Source of the DNA: Inia geoffrensis
Taxonomy: Eukaryota; Chordata; Mammalia; Artiodactyla; Iniidae
Assembly: GCA_036417435.1 (NCBI GenBank)
Contig: CM070909.1
Span: 7,286,597 to 7,350,596, forward strand
Reading direction: 5' to 3'
DNA: 64,000 nt
Shown piece after piece: positions 45,535 to 59,505 of the stretch. Each line of letters starts with the position of its first letter. Within the stretch, counting starts at the first letter, position 1. A model generated the notes under the pieces. That model did no database searches and was not told the origin of the DNA. It worked only from the letters and a program-made list of their open reading frames with translations. A program made the position numbers and the translations under genes.

Positions 45535-47130
45535 GTGATAATCCTATGCCATGATACTATCTATTGCTTGCTAATACCATCTATCTCTCAGCTCCACAGA
45601 CATGTCTTTGATGAGTGAAAAACAGATATCTGCTCAAATTGTTTGCTAAGGGAAAGTTTTCAGAACATTTCAGGGAAATATGGGGGGAGATAATGGAAAG
45701 GTTCTTTGATGGTTCAAGGACAGAAAACCATCCATCTAAATGGTTCTGAACACATGGAAATTTTTGTAAATAGGTGTTATAAAATACTGTTTATTATTTC
45801 TAAATAACGATAAGGATTTTTACACTGCCCTGACTTCTTTTAGGCAAAGCAGTCCAATTTCACCTAAATGGGAAAACTACGTAACAGAAGCAAACTTCTT
45901 CACCTAGAAGCTGGAGAACAGGCCTGAGGAGGCGCTCTTTCAGCTTTGTTCGTTCTTTCAACACGGCTCTGCTGATTCTCCCGAGGGCCTTGTGAACAGG
46001 AATCTTTCCGTGAATTCACCTTTCCTTTGTGGAACATTTTTTCTTCTTGTGAGAATCAGCCAGGATCCAACTGCAGTGACACAGAGACCATGTACTGTGC
46101 CAGTAAGAGATCTGCCAGCGCCCAGGCAACCTAAGTTGTGTTTCTCTTGAAATTCCTTTTCATGCATTTCTTCCATTCCCGTTGCAATGTCATTCCGAGG
46201 AACAGCTGGTGCCACCCTTCCCCATCGAGGCGAGGTTACAGCCTTGCTGGGCTTTGTGCTTTGAGAACAGAAATGGGGGCAGGGGAGGAAAGGGCAGTAG
46301 GGACTGGAGACCTCAGGCTCAGTGCCTGCCTCATTTCCAAAGTGTGTTTTTAAAGCCTTGAGGACCTTGCTGTCTGTCGTAGGAATGCTTAACTGTTTGT
46401 ACAAACAGAGAACCTGACGCTCAGTGAGACAGTCTTCACCAATGTCTGCACGAAGGCCCGGGCCCGCCCGGTATCCGCAGAAGGCTCTTGCGATCAGCTT
46501 CCTCATCATCCGGGCTGTGTATCCCGCCTCCTTTACCTACTGCTGCTCGCATCTGGACCTGACACCGAGGATGCCCCTTCTCTTCTCAGCCGGCCAAGCC
46601 GTCTTCTTCACATCATTCTTGGAGTGTCTGAGACCACTCCCATCCAAGAAGGCTTCTAGAACACTCAGGGAAATAGTCTTCATCTCATCCTTCTCAGTCC
46701 AAATACAAAACTACAGACTTCATCTAAAGTCTTTACCATTTAGTATTTTAAAGTATGTAAATTACGTATTTGTTATCAGCTCAGTGTTGGGTGTGTCTTC
46801 ATAAAAATGGTATGTAACACCATAGCTTGATTTTTTTCCAGTCTTACCACTTCTGTATATTTCATAATATAGCACCATGTGAAAGAGATACCTAATACAT
46901 TTATTTTGATTTCATAGGCCAAATGGTGCCTTTAAATTGCCCTGCTGTGAAAGCCACCACTTAATACCTAATAAAACAGCCTTGAGGTGACAAAGGAAGG
47001 GCTGGGTAGCAGCTCTAGCCCACCTTTTGTGAATGAAGCCTTATCCCTGCACCTGACTGCACCCTTCAAGCTGTTGGCTTTATACTTAGTTACAGGAATT
47101 CTGTGAAAAGATTCTCCTCTTTTTGAATGC
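45535..47130. other. Unassigned intergenic sequence with one long open frame
   Basis: Contains a 183-codon minus-strand open frame (46509-45958) that I cannot match to any protein family. Otherwise nothing recognised. Confidence 0.35.
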
Positions 47131-47390
47131 CTTTTATTCATTTACTAAATTTTTTTTTTAATTTAATTTTACTCAGGTATCGTTGATTTACAATGTTGTG
47201 TTAGTTTCTGGTGTACAGCAAAGTGATTCAGATACATACTTTTTCAGATCCTTTTCCATTATAGTTTATTACAAGATATTGACTACAGTTCCCTGTACTA
47301 TAGGTAACCAGACCTTGTTATCTATTTTATATTATATATAGTAGTTTGTATCTGCTAATCCCAAACTCCTAATTTACTGAATAGGCATAA
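47130..47390 (-). repeat. L1 3'-end fragment, antisense
   Basis: The phrases ggtatcgttgatttacaatg, ctggtgtacagcaaagtgat and gttccctgtactataggtaa are the reverse of a common cetartiodactyl L1 3' end, the same type seen in sense at 59180-59505. Confidence 0.8.
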
Positions 47391-47399
47391 ACTGAACAT

Positions 47400-47855
47400 C
47401 TTTTGATCGTACTACACCCACTTCAACTCGACCTGTCATAGTACAAACCCTGACAGTCCCTGACCCTGGTCTTGCACAGCCCAGTTTTCTGTCTGTCTAC
47501 CTGGCTTTGCATTAGAAGCAGTTGCAATGGCAGCATTCATGCTCAGAAGACAATTTCTTGCTCCAAGGACAGAGCACCTACCTTGTTCTTGGTGGGATCA
47601 CCAGGCTCTTTGGAAAAGGATGTGGAAAGTGTTAGTGACTAATGGACCCAGTCTGGAGTGGTGTTCTCCTTAGGGTTGTTACTGGACAGTTGTTTCCTTG
47701 AGTAGAAAATCAAGACACATTCTATGAGAAAGTTTTTTCTGTGCCAAAGGAGTTTCCATAAGTTATTACATTTAGGCATACTAATAGAGTGCTTTTTGTT
47801 TCTTGGAATCAAGACAGACCATCTTATGATGATGTCAGACGTCCTCCAGTTCAGT
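47400..47855. other. Unassigned intergenic sequence
   Basis: Nothing recognised. Confidence 0.35.
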
Positions 47856-47860
47856 CTGCT

Positions 47861-47930
47861 GGCCAGTTACAATCTGCATACAATTTGGATTGGATGAAAC
47901 TATTGCTTTTGTAGATGCCTTTATTTATTG
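47861..47930 (-). repeat. Unassigned interspersed repeat, copy B
   Basis: Partner of 44391-44460, sharing ctacaaaagcaatagtttca-like sequence on the minus strand just after AATAAATAAA. Confidence 0.5.
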
Positions 47931-47934
47931 TAGT

Positions 47935-48710
47935 CACTATTTGTAGCAAATATGTTCTAGATGGGATAGGTAAGGGATAGGGAGCATCTGAGAATGTAGT
48001 TCTACAAGGAAAGACAGTGGAAAAGGCGGCAAAACAGCAGAGACAGAAATGGGGACACGGTTATCAGCCAAGTAACGCAGGAAGCCAAAGGATTAAGGAA
48101 GCTGAGAGCACAGTAAGCAGAAATAAAGATGCTCCCCGCTGTCTGATCATCACCACGTTGACTCAGTGTCACTAAAACACTGCCAGTTGCTGCTTTAGAC
48201 CAATTTCCACCAGGCCCGCACGTAGGCACACTACTTTCCCAGTCCACGAAACATTATTAATAGACAAGGGCAAGGTCACAAAGGGAAGATGAGACAGGGG
48301 TAAAGAATCCAAAGTCCTTTTTTGACTCTTATAAAATCTTAGAAAGAGTACCTTAAAAGCAAGTTTTTGAAAGGGAGGGATTTAAAACAGTCACATTTGT
48401 CTCATATGCTTCTACAAAAAGATTATCACAGGAAATCCATACTTGCAATGTATATTTCACTGCTTTGTAATTTTTTAAAATTTAATTGGAAAATAAGGTA
48501 GAGGAAGGTTTTATGTGTATGTTAATTAAGGCTTGTACCTGGTATGATTCAAATCTTTTGGAAAAGTCAAATATCTCCATGAAATTGTAGTGAATAGTCT
48601 CCTACACCTAGCATCTGTGTGTGACACATAGGAAGTTTTAACTCACGAATATTCACAGATAGGACATAATGGTAGGAAAAAAGGACACTTTTTTTTCATA
48701 AAGAGACTTT
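47935..48710 (-). other. Probable downstream part of the C12orf4 3' UTR region
   Basis: If the L1 at 48726-55360 is removed, this sequence joins directly to the segment after the C12orf4 stop. An ATTAAA lies on the minus strand near 48480 and tandem AATAAA signals at 47929-47920, giving possible 3' UTR lengths of roughly 0.4 and 1.0 kb without the L1. This is inference from position. Confidence 0.35.
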
Positions 48711-48725
48711 AAGAATAACTGTATA

Positions 48726-49641
48726 GAGGAAAAGAACCAAGATGGCGGAGCAGAAGGACGTGTTCTCACTCCCTCTTGCAAGAACACCAGAATCACAACT
48801 AACTGCTGAACAATCATCGACAGGAAGACACTGGAACTCACCAAAAAAGATACCCCGCATACAAAGACAAAGGAGAAGCCTCAGTGAGACGGTAGGAGGG
48901 GCGCAATCACAGTAAAGTCAAATCCCACAACCGCTGGGTGGGTGACTCACAAACTGGAGACCACTTATGCCACAGAAGTCCACCCACTGGAGTGAAGGTT
49001 CTGAGTCCCACGTCAGGCTTCCCAACCTGGGGGTCCGGCAACAGGAAGAGGAATTCCTAGAGAATCAGACTTTGAAGCATAGTGGGAACTGATTGCAGCA
49101 TAGTGGGAATTGATTGCAGGACTTTGACAGGACTGGGGGAAACAAAGTCTCCACTCTTGGAGGGCACACACAAAGTAGTGTGCACATCGGGACCCAGGGG
49201 AAGGAGCAGTGACCCCAGGGGAGACTGAACCAGGCGTACCTGCTAGTGTTGGAGGGTCTCCTGCAGAGGCAGGGGGTGGCTGTGTCTCACCTTGAGGACA
49301 AGGACACTGGCAGCAGAAGTTCTGGGAAGTACTCCTTGGCATGAGCCCTCCCAGAGTCTGCCACTAGCCCCAACAAAGAGCCCAGGCAGGCTTCAGTGTT
49401 GGGTTGCCTCAGGCCAAGCAACCAACAAGGAGGGAACCCAACCCTACCCATCAGCAGACAAGTGGAGTAAAGTTTTACTGAGCTCTGCCCACCAGAGCAA
49501 CACCCAGCTATACCCACAACCGGTCCTTCCATCAAGCCTCTGAGATAGCCTCATTCACCAGAGGGCAGAGAGAAGAAGAAAGAAGAACTACAATTCTGCA
49601 GCCTGTGGAACAAAAACCACATTCACAGAAAGACAGACAAG
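48726..49641 (+). promoter_or_regulatory. L1 5' UTR with YY1-like site
   Basis: It contains caagatggcgg at 48738-48748, 13 bases into the element, the same position as the YY1 site of human L1. A 21-bp tandem duplication (gcatagtgggaactgattgca and a one-base variant) lies at 49077-49118. Confidence 0.7.
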
Positions 49642-50539
49642 ATGAAAAGGCAGAGGGCTATGTACCAGATGAAGGAACAAGAGAAAACCCCAGAAAAACA
49701 ACTAAATGAAGTGGAGATAGGCAACCTTCCAGAAAAAGAATTCAGAATAATGATAGTGAAGATGATCCAGGACCTCGGAAAAAGAATGGACGCAAAGATT
49801 GAGAAGATGCAAGAAATGTTTAACAAAGACCTAGAAGAATTAAGGAACAAACAAACAGAGATGAACAATACAATAACTGAAATGAAAACTACACTAGAAG
49901 GAATCAATAGCAGAATAACTGAGACAGAAGAACGGATAAGTGACCTGGAAGACAGAATGGTGGAATTCACTGCTGCGGAAAAGAATAAAGAAAAAAGAAC
50001 GAAAACAAATGAACACATCCTAAGAGACCTCTGGGACAATATTAAATACAACAACATTCACATTATAGGGGTCCAAGAAGGAGAAGAGAGAGAGAAAGGA
50101 CCTGAGAAAATATTTGAAGAGATTATAGTTGAAGACTTCCCTAACATGGGAAAGGAAAAGCCACCCAAGTCCAGGAAGCACAGAGAGTCCCATACAGGAT
50201 AAACCCAAGGAGAAACATGCCAAGACACATAGTAATCAAACTGGCAAAAAATAAAGAAAAATTATTGAAAGCAGCAAGGGAAAAATGACAAGTAACATAC
50301 AAGGGAACTCCCATAAGGTTAACAGCTGATTTCTCAGAAGAAACTCTAGTAGCCAGAAGGGAGTGGCATGACATACTTAAAGGGATGAAAGGGAAGAACC
50401 TACAACCAAGATTACTCTACCCAGCAAGGATCTCATTCAGATTTGATGGAGAAATCAAAAGCTTTACAGACAAGCAAAAGCGAAGAGAATTCAGCACCAC
50501 CAAACCGGCTCTACAACAACTGCTAAAGGAACTTCCCTA
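49642..50539 (+). pseudogene. L1 ORF1 (RNA-binding protein), frameshifted
   Basis: The frame opens with MKRQRAMYQM and keeps 186 codons: a coiled coil (around ISDLEDRMVEF) and the start of the RRM (IHIIGVQEGEE). A one-base loss near 50155-50160 shifts the frame and stops it at 50202. The remaining C-terminal part continues in another frame (VIKLAK, LTADFS, EGEIKSF-like segments), carries a TGA near 50286 that looks like a CpG decay of an Arg codon, and ends LLKELP plus stop at 50539. Confidence 0.9.
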
Positions 50540-50598
50540 AGTGGGAAACACAAGAGAAGAAAAGGATCTACAAAAACAAACCCCAAACAATTAAGAAA

Positions 50599-53500
50599 AT
50601 GGTCACAGGAACATACGTATCGATAATTACCTTAAACATGAATGGATTAAATGCTCCAACCAAAAGACACAGGCTTGCTGAACGGATACAAAAACAAGAC
50701 CCATCTATATGCTGTCTACAAGAGACCCACTTCAGACCTAGGGACACATACAGACTGAAAGTGAGGGGATGGAAAAAGGTATTCCATGCAAATGGAAATC
50801 AAAAGAAAGCTGAAGTAGCTATACTCATATCAGATAAAATAGACTTTAAAACAAATAATGCTACAAGAGACAAGGAAGGACACTACATCATGATCAAGGG
50901 CTCAATCCAAGAAGAAGATATAACAATTATAAACATATATGCACCCAATATAGGTGCACCTCAATACATAAGGCAACTGCTAACAGCTATAAAAGAGGAA
51001 ATCGACAGTAACACAATAATAGTGGGGGACCTTAACACCTCACTTACACCAATGGACAGATCATCCAAAATGAAAATAAATAAGGAAACAGAAGCTTTAA
51101 ATGACACAATAGACCAGATAGATTTAATTGATATTTATAGGACATCCCATCCAAAAACAGCAGATTACACTTTCTTCTCAAGTGTGCATGGAACATTCTC
51201 CAGGATAGATCACACCTTAGGTCACAAATCAAGCCTCAGTAAATTTAATAAAACTGAAATCTTATCTGACCACAAGGCTATGAGATTAGAAATGAATTAC
51301 AGGGAAAATAACGTAAAAAACACAAACACATGGCGGCTAAACAATACGTTACTAAATAACCAAGCGATCACTGAAGAAATCAAAGAGGAAATCAAAAAAT
51401 ACCTAGAGACAAATGACAATGAAAACACGACAATCCAAAACCTATGGGATGCAGCAAAAGCAGTTCTAAGAGGGAAGTTTATAGCTATACAAGCCTACCT
51501 CAAGAAACAAGAAAAATTTCAAGTAAACAATCAAACCTTACACCTAAAGGAACTAGAGAAAGAAGAACAAACAAAACCCAAAGTTAGGAGAAGGAAAGAA
51601 ATCATAAAGAGCAGAGCAGAAATAAATGAAATAGAAACAAAGAAAACTATAGCAAAGATCAATAAAACTAAAAGGTGCTTCTTTGAGAAGACAAACGAAA
51701 TTGATAAACCATTAGCCAGGCTCATCAAGAAAAAGAGGGAAAGGACTCAAATCAACAAAATTAGAAATGAAAAAGGAGAAGTTACAAGAGACAGCAGAGA
51801 CATACAAAGCATCCTAAGAGACAAGCAACTCTATGCCAATAAAATGGACAACCTGGAAGAAATGGACAAATTCTTAGAAAGGTATAACCTTCCAAGACTG
51901 AACCAGGAAGAAATAGAAAATATGAACAGACCAATCACAAGTAATGAAATTGAATCTGTAATTAAAAATCTTCCAACAAACAAAAGTTCAGGACCAGATG
52001 GCTTCACAGGTGAACTCTATCAAACATTTAGAGAAGAGCTAACACCCATCCTTCTCAAACTCTTCCGAAAAATTGCAAAGGAACACTCCCAAACTAATTC
52101 TATGAGGCCACCATTATTACCCTGATACCAAAGCCAGAAAAAGATACTATAAAAAGGAAAATGACAGACCAGTATCACTGATAAACACAGACGCAAAAAT
52201 CCTCAACAAACTACTAGCAAACAGAATGCAACAACACATTAAAAGGATCATACACCATGATCAAGTGGGATTTATCCCAGGGATGCAAGGATTCTTCAAT
52301 ATACACAAATCAATCGATGTGATACACCATATTAACAAGCTGAAGAATAAAAACCATATGATCATTGCAATAGATGCAGAAAAAGCTTTTGACAAAATTC
52401 AACACCCATTTATGATAAAAACTCTCCAGAAAGTGGGCACAGAGGGAACCTACCACAAATAATAAAGGCCATATATGATAAATCCACAGCAAACATCATT
52501 CTCAATGGTGAAAAACTGAAAGCATTTGCTCTAAGATCAGGAATGAGACAAGGATGTCCACTCTCACCACTATTATTCAACATAGTTTTGGAAGTCTTAG
52601 CCACGGCAATCAGAGAAGAAAAAGAAATAAAAGGAATGCAAATTGGAAAAGAAGAAGTAAAAGTGTCACTGTTTGCAGATGACGTACTATACATAGAGAA
52701 TCCTAAAAATGCCACCGGAAAACTACTAGATCTAATCAATGAATTTGGTAAAGTTGCAGGATACAAAATTATTGCACAGAAATCTCTTACATTCCTATAC
52801 ACTAATGATGAAAAATCTGAAAGAGAAATTATGGAAACACTCCCATTTACCACTGCAACAAAAAGAATAAGATACCTAGGAATAAACCTACCTAGGGAAA
52901 CAAAAGACCTGTATGCAGAAAACTATAAGACACTGATGAAAGAAATTAAAGATGATGCCAACAGACGGAGAGATATACCATGTTCTTGGATTGGAAGAAT
53001 CAACATTGTGAAAATGACTATACTACCCAAAGCCATCTACAGATTCAATGCAATCCCCATCAAATTACCAATGGCATTTTTTACAGAACTAGAACAAATT
53101 ATCTTAAAATTTGTATGGAGACAACAAAAGACCCTGAATAGCCAAAGCAGTCTTGAGGGAAAAAAATGGAGCTGGAGGAATCAGACTCCCTGACTTCAGA
53201 CTATACTACAAAGCTACAGTAATCAAGACAATATGGTACTGGCACAAAAACAGAAACACAGATCAATGGAACAAGACAGAAAGCCCAGAGATAAACCCAC
53301 ACACCTATAGTCAACTAATCTATGACAAAGGAGGCAAAGATATACAATGGAGAAAACACAGTCTCTTCAATAAGTGGTGCTGGGAAAACTGGACAGCTAC
53401 ATGTAAAAGAATGAAATTAGAACACTCCCTAACACCATACACAAAAATAAACTCAAAATGGATTAGAGACCTAAATGTAAGACCGTACAGTATAAAACTC

Positions 53501-54374
53501 TTAGAGGAAAACATAGGAAGAACACTCTTTGACATAAATCACAGCAAGATCTTTTTTGATCCACTTCCTAGAGTAACGGAAATAAAAACAAAAATAAACA
53601 AATGGGACCTAATGAAACTTCAAAGCTTTTGCACAGCAAAGGAAACCATAAAGAAGACGAAAAGATAACCCTCAAAAGGGGAGAAAATAGTCACAAACAA
53701 ATCAATGGACAAAGGATTAATCTCCAAAATATATAAACAGCTCATGCAGCTCAATATTAAGGAAAAACCCAATCCAAAAATGGGCAGAAGACCTAAATAG
53801 ACATTTCTCCAAAGAAGACCTACAGATGGACAAGAAGCACATGAAAAGCTGCTCAACATCACTCATTATTAGAGAAATACAAATCAAAATTATAATGAGG
53901 TATCATCTCACACTAGTTAGAATGGGCATCACCAGAAAATCTACAAACAACAAATGCTGGAGAGGGTGTGGAGAAAAGGGAACCCTCTTGCACTGTTGGT
54001 GGGAATGTAAATTGATACAGCCACTATGGAGAACAGTATGGAGGTTCCTTAAAAAACTAAAAATAGAATTACCATATGATCCAGCAATCCCATTACTGGC
54101 ATTACTGGGTGTATACCCAGAGAAAACCATAATTCAAAAAGACACATGCACCCCAATGTTCATTGCAGCACTGTTTACAATAGCCAGGTCATGGAAGCAA
54201 CCTAAATGCCCATCGACAGACAAATGGATAAAGAAGTTGTGGTACATATATACAATGGAATATTATGCAGCCATAAAAAAGAACGAAATTGAGTCATTTG
54301 TTGAGATGTGGATGGATCTAGAGACTGTCATACAGAGTGAAGTCAGAAAGAGAAAAACAAATATCGTATACTAA
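50599..54374 (+). pseudogene. L1 ORF2 (endonuclease/reverse transcriptase), multiply frameshifted
   Basis: The first 508 codons are open. The endonuclease domain keeps its catalytic landmarks: LQETHF (Glu about residue 42), VGDLN, and SDHKAM. Frame is lost near 52100, just after the start of the RT fingers. Later pieces are 52226-52462 ([12 protein letters not shown]), 52543-53193 ([12 protein letters not shown] and the [10 protein letters not shown] active site), 53153-53668, and 53826-54374, which ends RKRKTNIVY plus stop and holds the Cys-rich segment. At least four frame breaks make it non-functional. Confidence 0.92.
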
Positions 54375-54604
54375 CGCATGTAAGTGGAACCTAGAAAAAT
54401 GGTACAGATGAACCAGTTTGCAGGGCAGAAGTTGAGACACAGATGTAGAGAACAAATGTATGGACACCAAGGGGGGAAAACCACGGTGGGGTGGGGATGG
54501 TGGTGTGCTGAATTGGGTGATTGGGATTGACATGTATACACTGATGCGTATAAAACTGATGACTAATAAGAATCTGCAGTGTAAAAAAACAAACAAAAAA
54601 AACA

Positions 54605-55360
54605 ACTAATACTAAACTTTCTTTGGGTTATTTGTATGGAAATATGTTAATATAAATGTTTCAGAAATTACATGAAATTTCTAAAAATCTTATATGTTCT
54701 GGTATAATGTTATAAGTCATAATTCTAGTTATTACTTTAAAATGTATATCTCAAATAACTAAATTTCCTTGTCAATTGCATTATAATGAACTTTCATCAA
54801 ATCTTTAACTGTGGTCATTTTTAAGTCTTTTGTCATTTTACAGACGTTCTGGGTGTACTCTGATGCTTTCGCAAAAATGTTCCTATAAAAGGGTTTCACC
54901 TTCAAGGAATTCATGGAAAAGACTCTGACAAGCACAGGTTTCTGGTAACTGACTATACTGCTGAACTCAATGAATAAGCATTTTCAGAACTCTAATGGAA
55001 AACTGATGAATTCATAAAAGTGCTAACAAAAGATCAACAATAAAAAAAGTTAATTACATGGGACTAGTGAACTGATGAGGATGATTATAATTTTTGTGAC
55101 CTTCTGTTTGAAGAAAGAAAAAAAAAATCCCACAACGACTCAGAGGCAAAAAATGTACAAATCAATTTTCTCTGCAAAGTAAAGGAGCTGTTACAGTGGA
55201 GGACTACTGGACTGAATGTCAATATTACGACATAGTATGAGTGTGTTTCGTGTTTGGTAATTGCAGTCGTTGCTTTTGTTGTGGTCATCCATTTACAATG
55301 CTTGGTGTCAGTTTACCTCATGTAAAAATAAAATACAGTGTGTGTGTGTGTGAAAACAAA
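54605..55360 (+). other. Extra L1 3' segment, candidate 3' transduction
   Basis: After the usual L1 3' end (aatctgcagtgtaaaaaaac) and its A-rich stretch, about 750 bp of non-A-rich sequence follows. It ends with AATAAA at about 55327, a short TG run and an A-rich tail touching the target duplication. That layout fits read-through from a source L1 into its flank, or an unusual family 3' UTR. Confidence 0.5.
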
Positions 55361-55375
55361 AAGAATAACTGTATA

Positions 55376-55567
55376 AGTAAGGGGCTGAGTACTAGTCTGT
55401 ACGGCATGTGGACTTTGGAACGTTTAACAGATGTTTATCATGATTTGAATCGTGGCTTGGGTGGCAAGTCCTCTTTCTGGGCATCTTTTGCTTGACAGAA
55501 TCCCAGCACATCTCAAGTTCCTGGATAGTTTACGCATCCTCTTCTGCCAGATATCAATCTAGGGGGT
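55376..55567 (-). other. C12orf4: Proximal C12orf4 3' UTR
   Basis: 192 bp between the stop codon and the L1 target duplication. No AATAAA or ATTAAA was seen on the minus strand, so the original 3' UTR must have run past the L1 insertion point or uses another signal. Confidence 0.6.
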
Positions 55568-57097
<1,530 letters not shown>

Positions 57098-57486
57098 CTA
57101 AAAACAGAAACAAAACAAATCATGTTTTTAACTGAACTTTGTAAAATAGAAAAAATATATATATATGGTCAGATCTTAATTTATCTATAATGTTGACCAT
57201 CCACTTACAGGCAATCATTAGCTAATTTCAGCTAGATTTCCTCTGGTTTTTAGGCATGTAACCTGTTCCAGCTGTTAGACTATACTTGTGGAATGCAAAC
57301 TAACTGAATTAGCCTAGTCAATATAATCTTAAAAATGAACATTCCCTTAAAACTTTCTACATAATTAACTCTAAAGACAAATATATGTGACATAGGAACT
57401 CCACCTACTTCTCTCAATATGTTAGCATGAATAATTCTATTAAATCGTACAATATTTGAATAAGCAATGCATTAAAATGTTTTCCT

Positions 57487-57830
57487 TGGGGCTTCCCTGG
57501 TGGCGCAGTGGTTAAGAATTTGCCTGCCAGTGCAGGGGACACAGATTCTATCCCTGGTCTGGGAAGATCCAACATGCCACAGAGCAACTAAGCCCGTGCG
57601 CTGCAACTACTGAGCTTGTGCTCTTGAGCTCTTGAGGCACAACTACTGAGCCCACGAGTCCCAACTACTGAAGCCCACATGCCTAGAGCCCACGCTCCGC
57701 AACAAGAGAAGCCACCTCGGTGAGAAGCCCTCACACCGCAATGAAGAGCAGCCCCCACTTGCCGCAACTAAAGTCCACACGCAGCAACGAAGACCCAATG
57801 CAGCCAAAAATAAATAAATAAATTTAAATT
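57487..57830 (+). mobile_element. CHR-family SINE, long form
   Basis: The tRNA-like head (gggcttccctggtggcgcag) is followed by an extended body (caactactgagcttgtgctc and related modules) and a taaataaataaa tail. Flanks end tgttttcc and cgttttcc. It lies in a C12orf4 intron. Confidence 0.85.
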
Positions 57831-58154
57831 TAAAAAAACGTTTTCCGTGTATAACATGTTATTACAAAGTATCAGAAACAAACAAGCGCCCTATCCCAGC
57901 CACCTAACAAACCAAATGACCTCTTTTTTGGACGCTCCTTCCTAACCCTTGACCAAGTGAGCACATGCGTGCCGCGAACCAACCAACCCACACATTTATA
58001 TTTTTCTGTGGTCATGATCAGCGATTGTGCCATTTTAAATTCTATTTCTTTTCACTATTACCGAATTACTTTCCCATGCTGCAAGCCTTTGTAACTGTAA
58101 CAATATGTAACAATATGTAAAAATATGTAACAATAAAATAAAATATATTCATTA

Positions 58155-58650
58155 TGGTGATCCTTCATCTCTTTGGCCTTAGGATCTTTTTTACACTCTT
58201 AAAACCCACTGAGGACTGCACTGAGCTTTTGCCTATGTGGATTATGTCTCCTGATATTTACTGCATTAGAAATTAAAACTGAGAAAAATATAAAAATATT
58301 AATTTCATTTAAAAACGATAAACCCACCATATGTTAATGTAACGTATTTTTTTTAATGTGAAGTTACTGTATTTTCCAAAACAAAAAAATCTGAGTCAGA
58401 AGAAGGGCAATGCCTTACATATCTACAAATCTCATTAATGCCTGGCCTCGCGGAAGACATCTGGACTCTCACATCTGCCTCTGCATCAATCTGCTATGTG
58501 ATCATACAGCCTCGGGAAGAACTCAATGACGCTCGTGCAAGAATGAGAATGCAAAAGGCACAGAGTGTCTTAGTGTTATCATGAAAATATTTTTAGTCTT
58601 GCTGACACCCAGAAGGGGCTAGCGTCCTGGGGGTATCTTCAGAACACAAT
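58155..58650 (+). repeat. Old DNA-transposon-like interspersed repeat
   Basis: The sequence from ccttcatctctttggcctta, through taaaactgagaaaaatataa and catctggactctcacatctg, to ccagaaggggctagcgtcct has the order of a familiar mammalian repeat. I cannot name the family with certainty. Confidence 0.4.
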
Positions 58651-59179
58651 TTAAAAACTGCTGTTTTATTGAGTTAATGCACCATAATTTATTTAAATGG
58701 CCTCTTATAACTCAATTTCCCTTTTGTGTTAATAACATTACAGTGGACATATTTATGTACATGAGGCATCTATAGATGTCTTGTTTTTTGAATAATTTCC
58801 TGGGATACTTACTCCTATAGATTAGTGAAATAAAATTCAAGTTTTTCCCTAAAAGGTAATATCAATTTACATTAGCCATTAGCAATGTATGCATCATCCA
58901 ATTTCATCATATTGTTCACCAGCATTTGGACACTTAAATATTATTTAAAACATTATTTAGCATATTTACTAATTTAGTAGATCCAAAACAGTATCACCCT
59001 GATGGCTTTTTAAAAATAGGATTTATTTTTTGAAACAGTTTTAGGTTGACAGAACAATTATGAAAATGGTACAGAGAATTGCCATACACTCCCACACTCA
59101 GTTTCCCCTGTTAACATCTTATATTAGTAGAGCACTAGAAGTGAGGCTGTCCACGTACCTATCAAGAATAAAGGGAACA

Positions 59180-59505
59180 TATGACACAAATGAACTTATC
59201 TACAAAACAAAAACAGACTAACAGACATAGAGAACAGACTTGTGGTTGCCAAGGGGGAGGGGGTCGGGGGAAGGAAGGATTGGGAGTTTGGGATTAGCAG
59301 ATGCAAACCATTACATATAGGATGGATAAACAACGAGGTCCTACTGTTTAGCACAGGGAACCATATTCAATATCCTGTGATAAGCCATAATGGGAAAGAA
59401 TATGAAAAAAATGTAAATATATGTATAACAGTCACTTTGTTATATAACAGAAATTAAACACAACACTGTAAATCAACTATACTTCAATAAAATTTTTAAA
59501 AATGG
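59180..59505 (+). repeat. L1 3'-end fragment
   Basis: It runs from acttgtggttgccaaggggg, through ataggatggataaacaacga, to aaatcaactatacttcaata plus an A-rich end. This is the cetartiodactyl L1 3' end. Confidence 0.85.

Larger units (their letters stand above)
48726..55360 (+). mobile_element. Full-length cetartiodactyl L1, inactivated, with extra 3' sequence
   Basis: The element is bounded by an exact 15-bp target duplication aagaataactgtata (48711-48725 and 55361-55375). It has a 5' UTR beginning with the caagatggcgg motif, ORF1 (49642-50539), ORF2 (50599-54374), a 3' UTR with an A-rich stretch at 54583-54604, then about 750 bp more before the duplication. ORF1 and ORF2 carry frameshifts and stops, so it cannot move by itself. 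The implied first-nick site (ttctt/aaag on the bottom strand) fits the L1 endonuclease. It lies antisense to C12orf4. Confidence 0.93.

Noticed and set aside
52543..53193. Stand-alone reverse transcriptase gene
   Set aside because: It is the RT part of the frameshifted L1 ORF2, in line with flanking ORF2 pieces.
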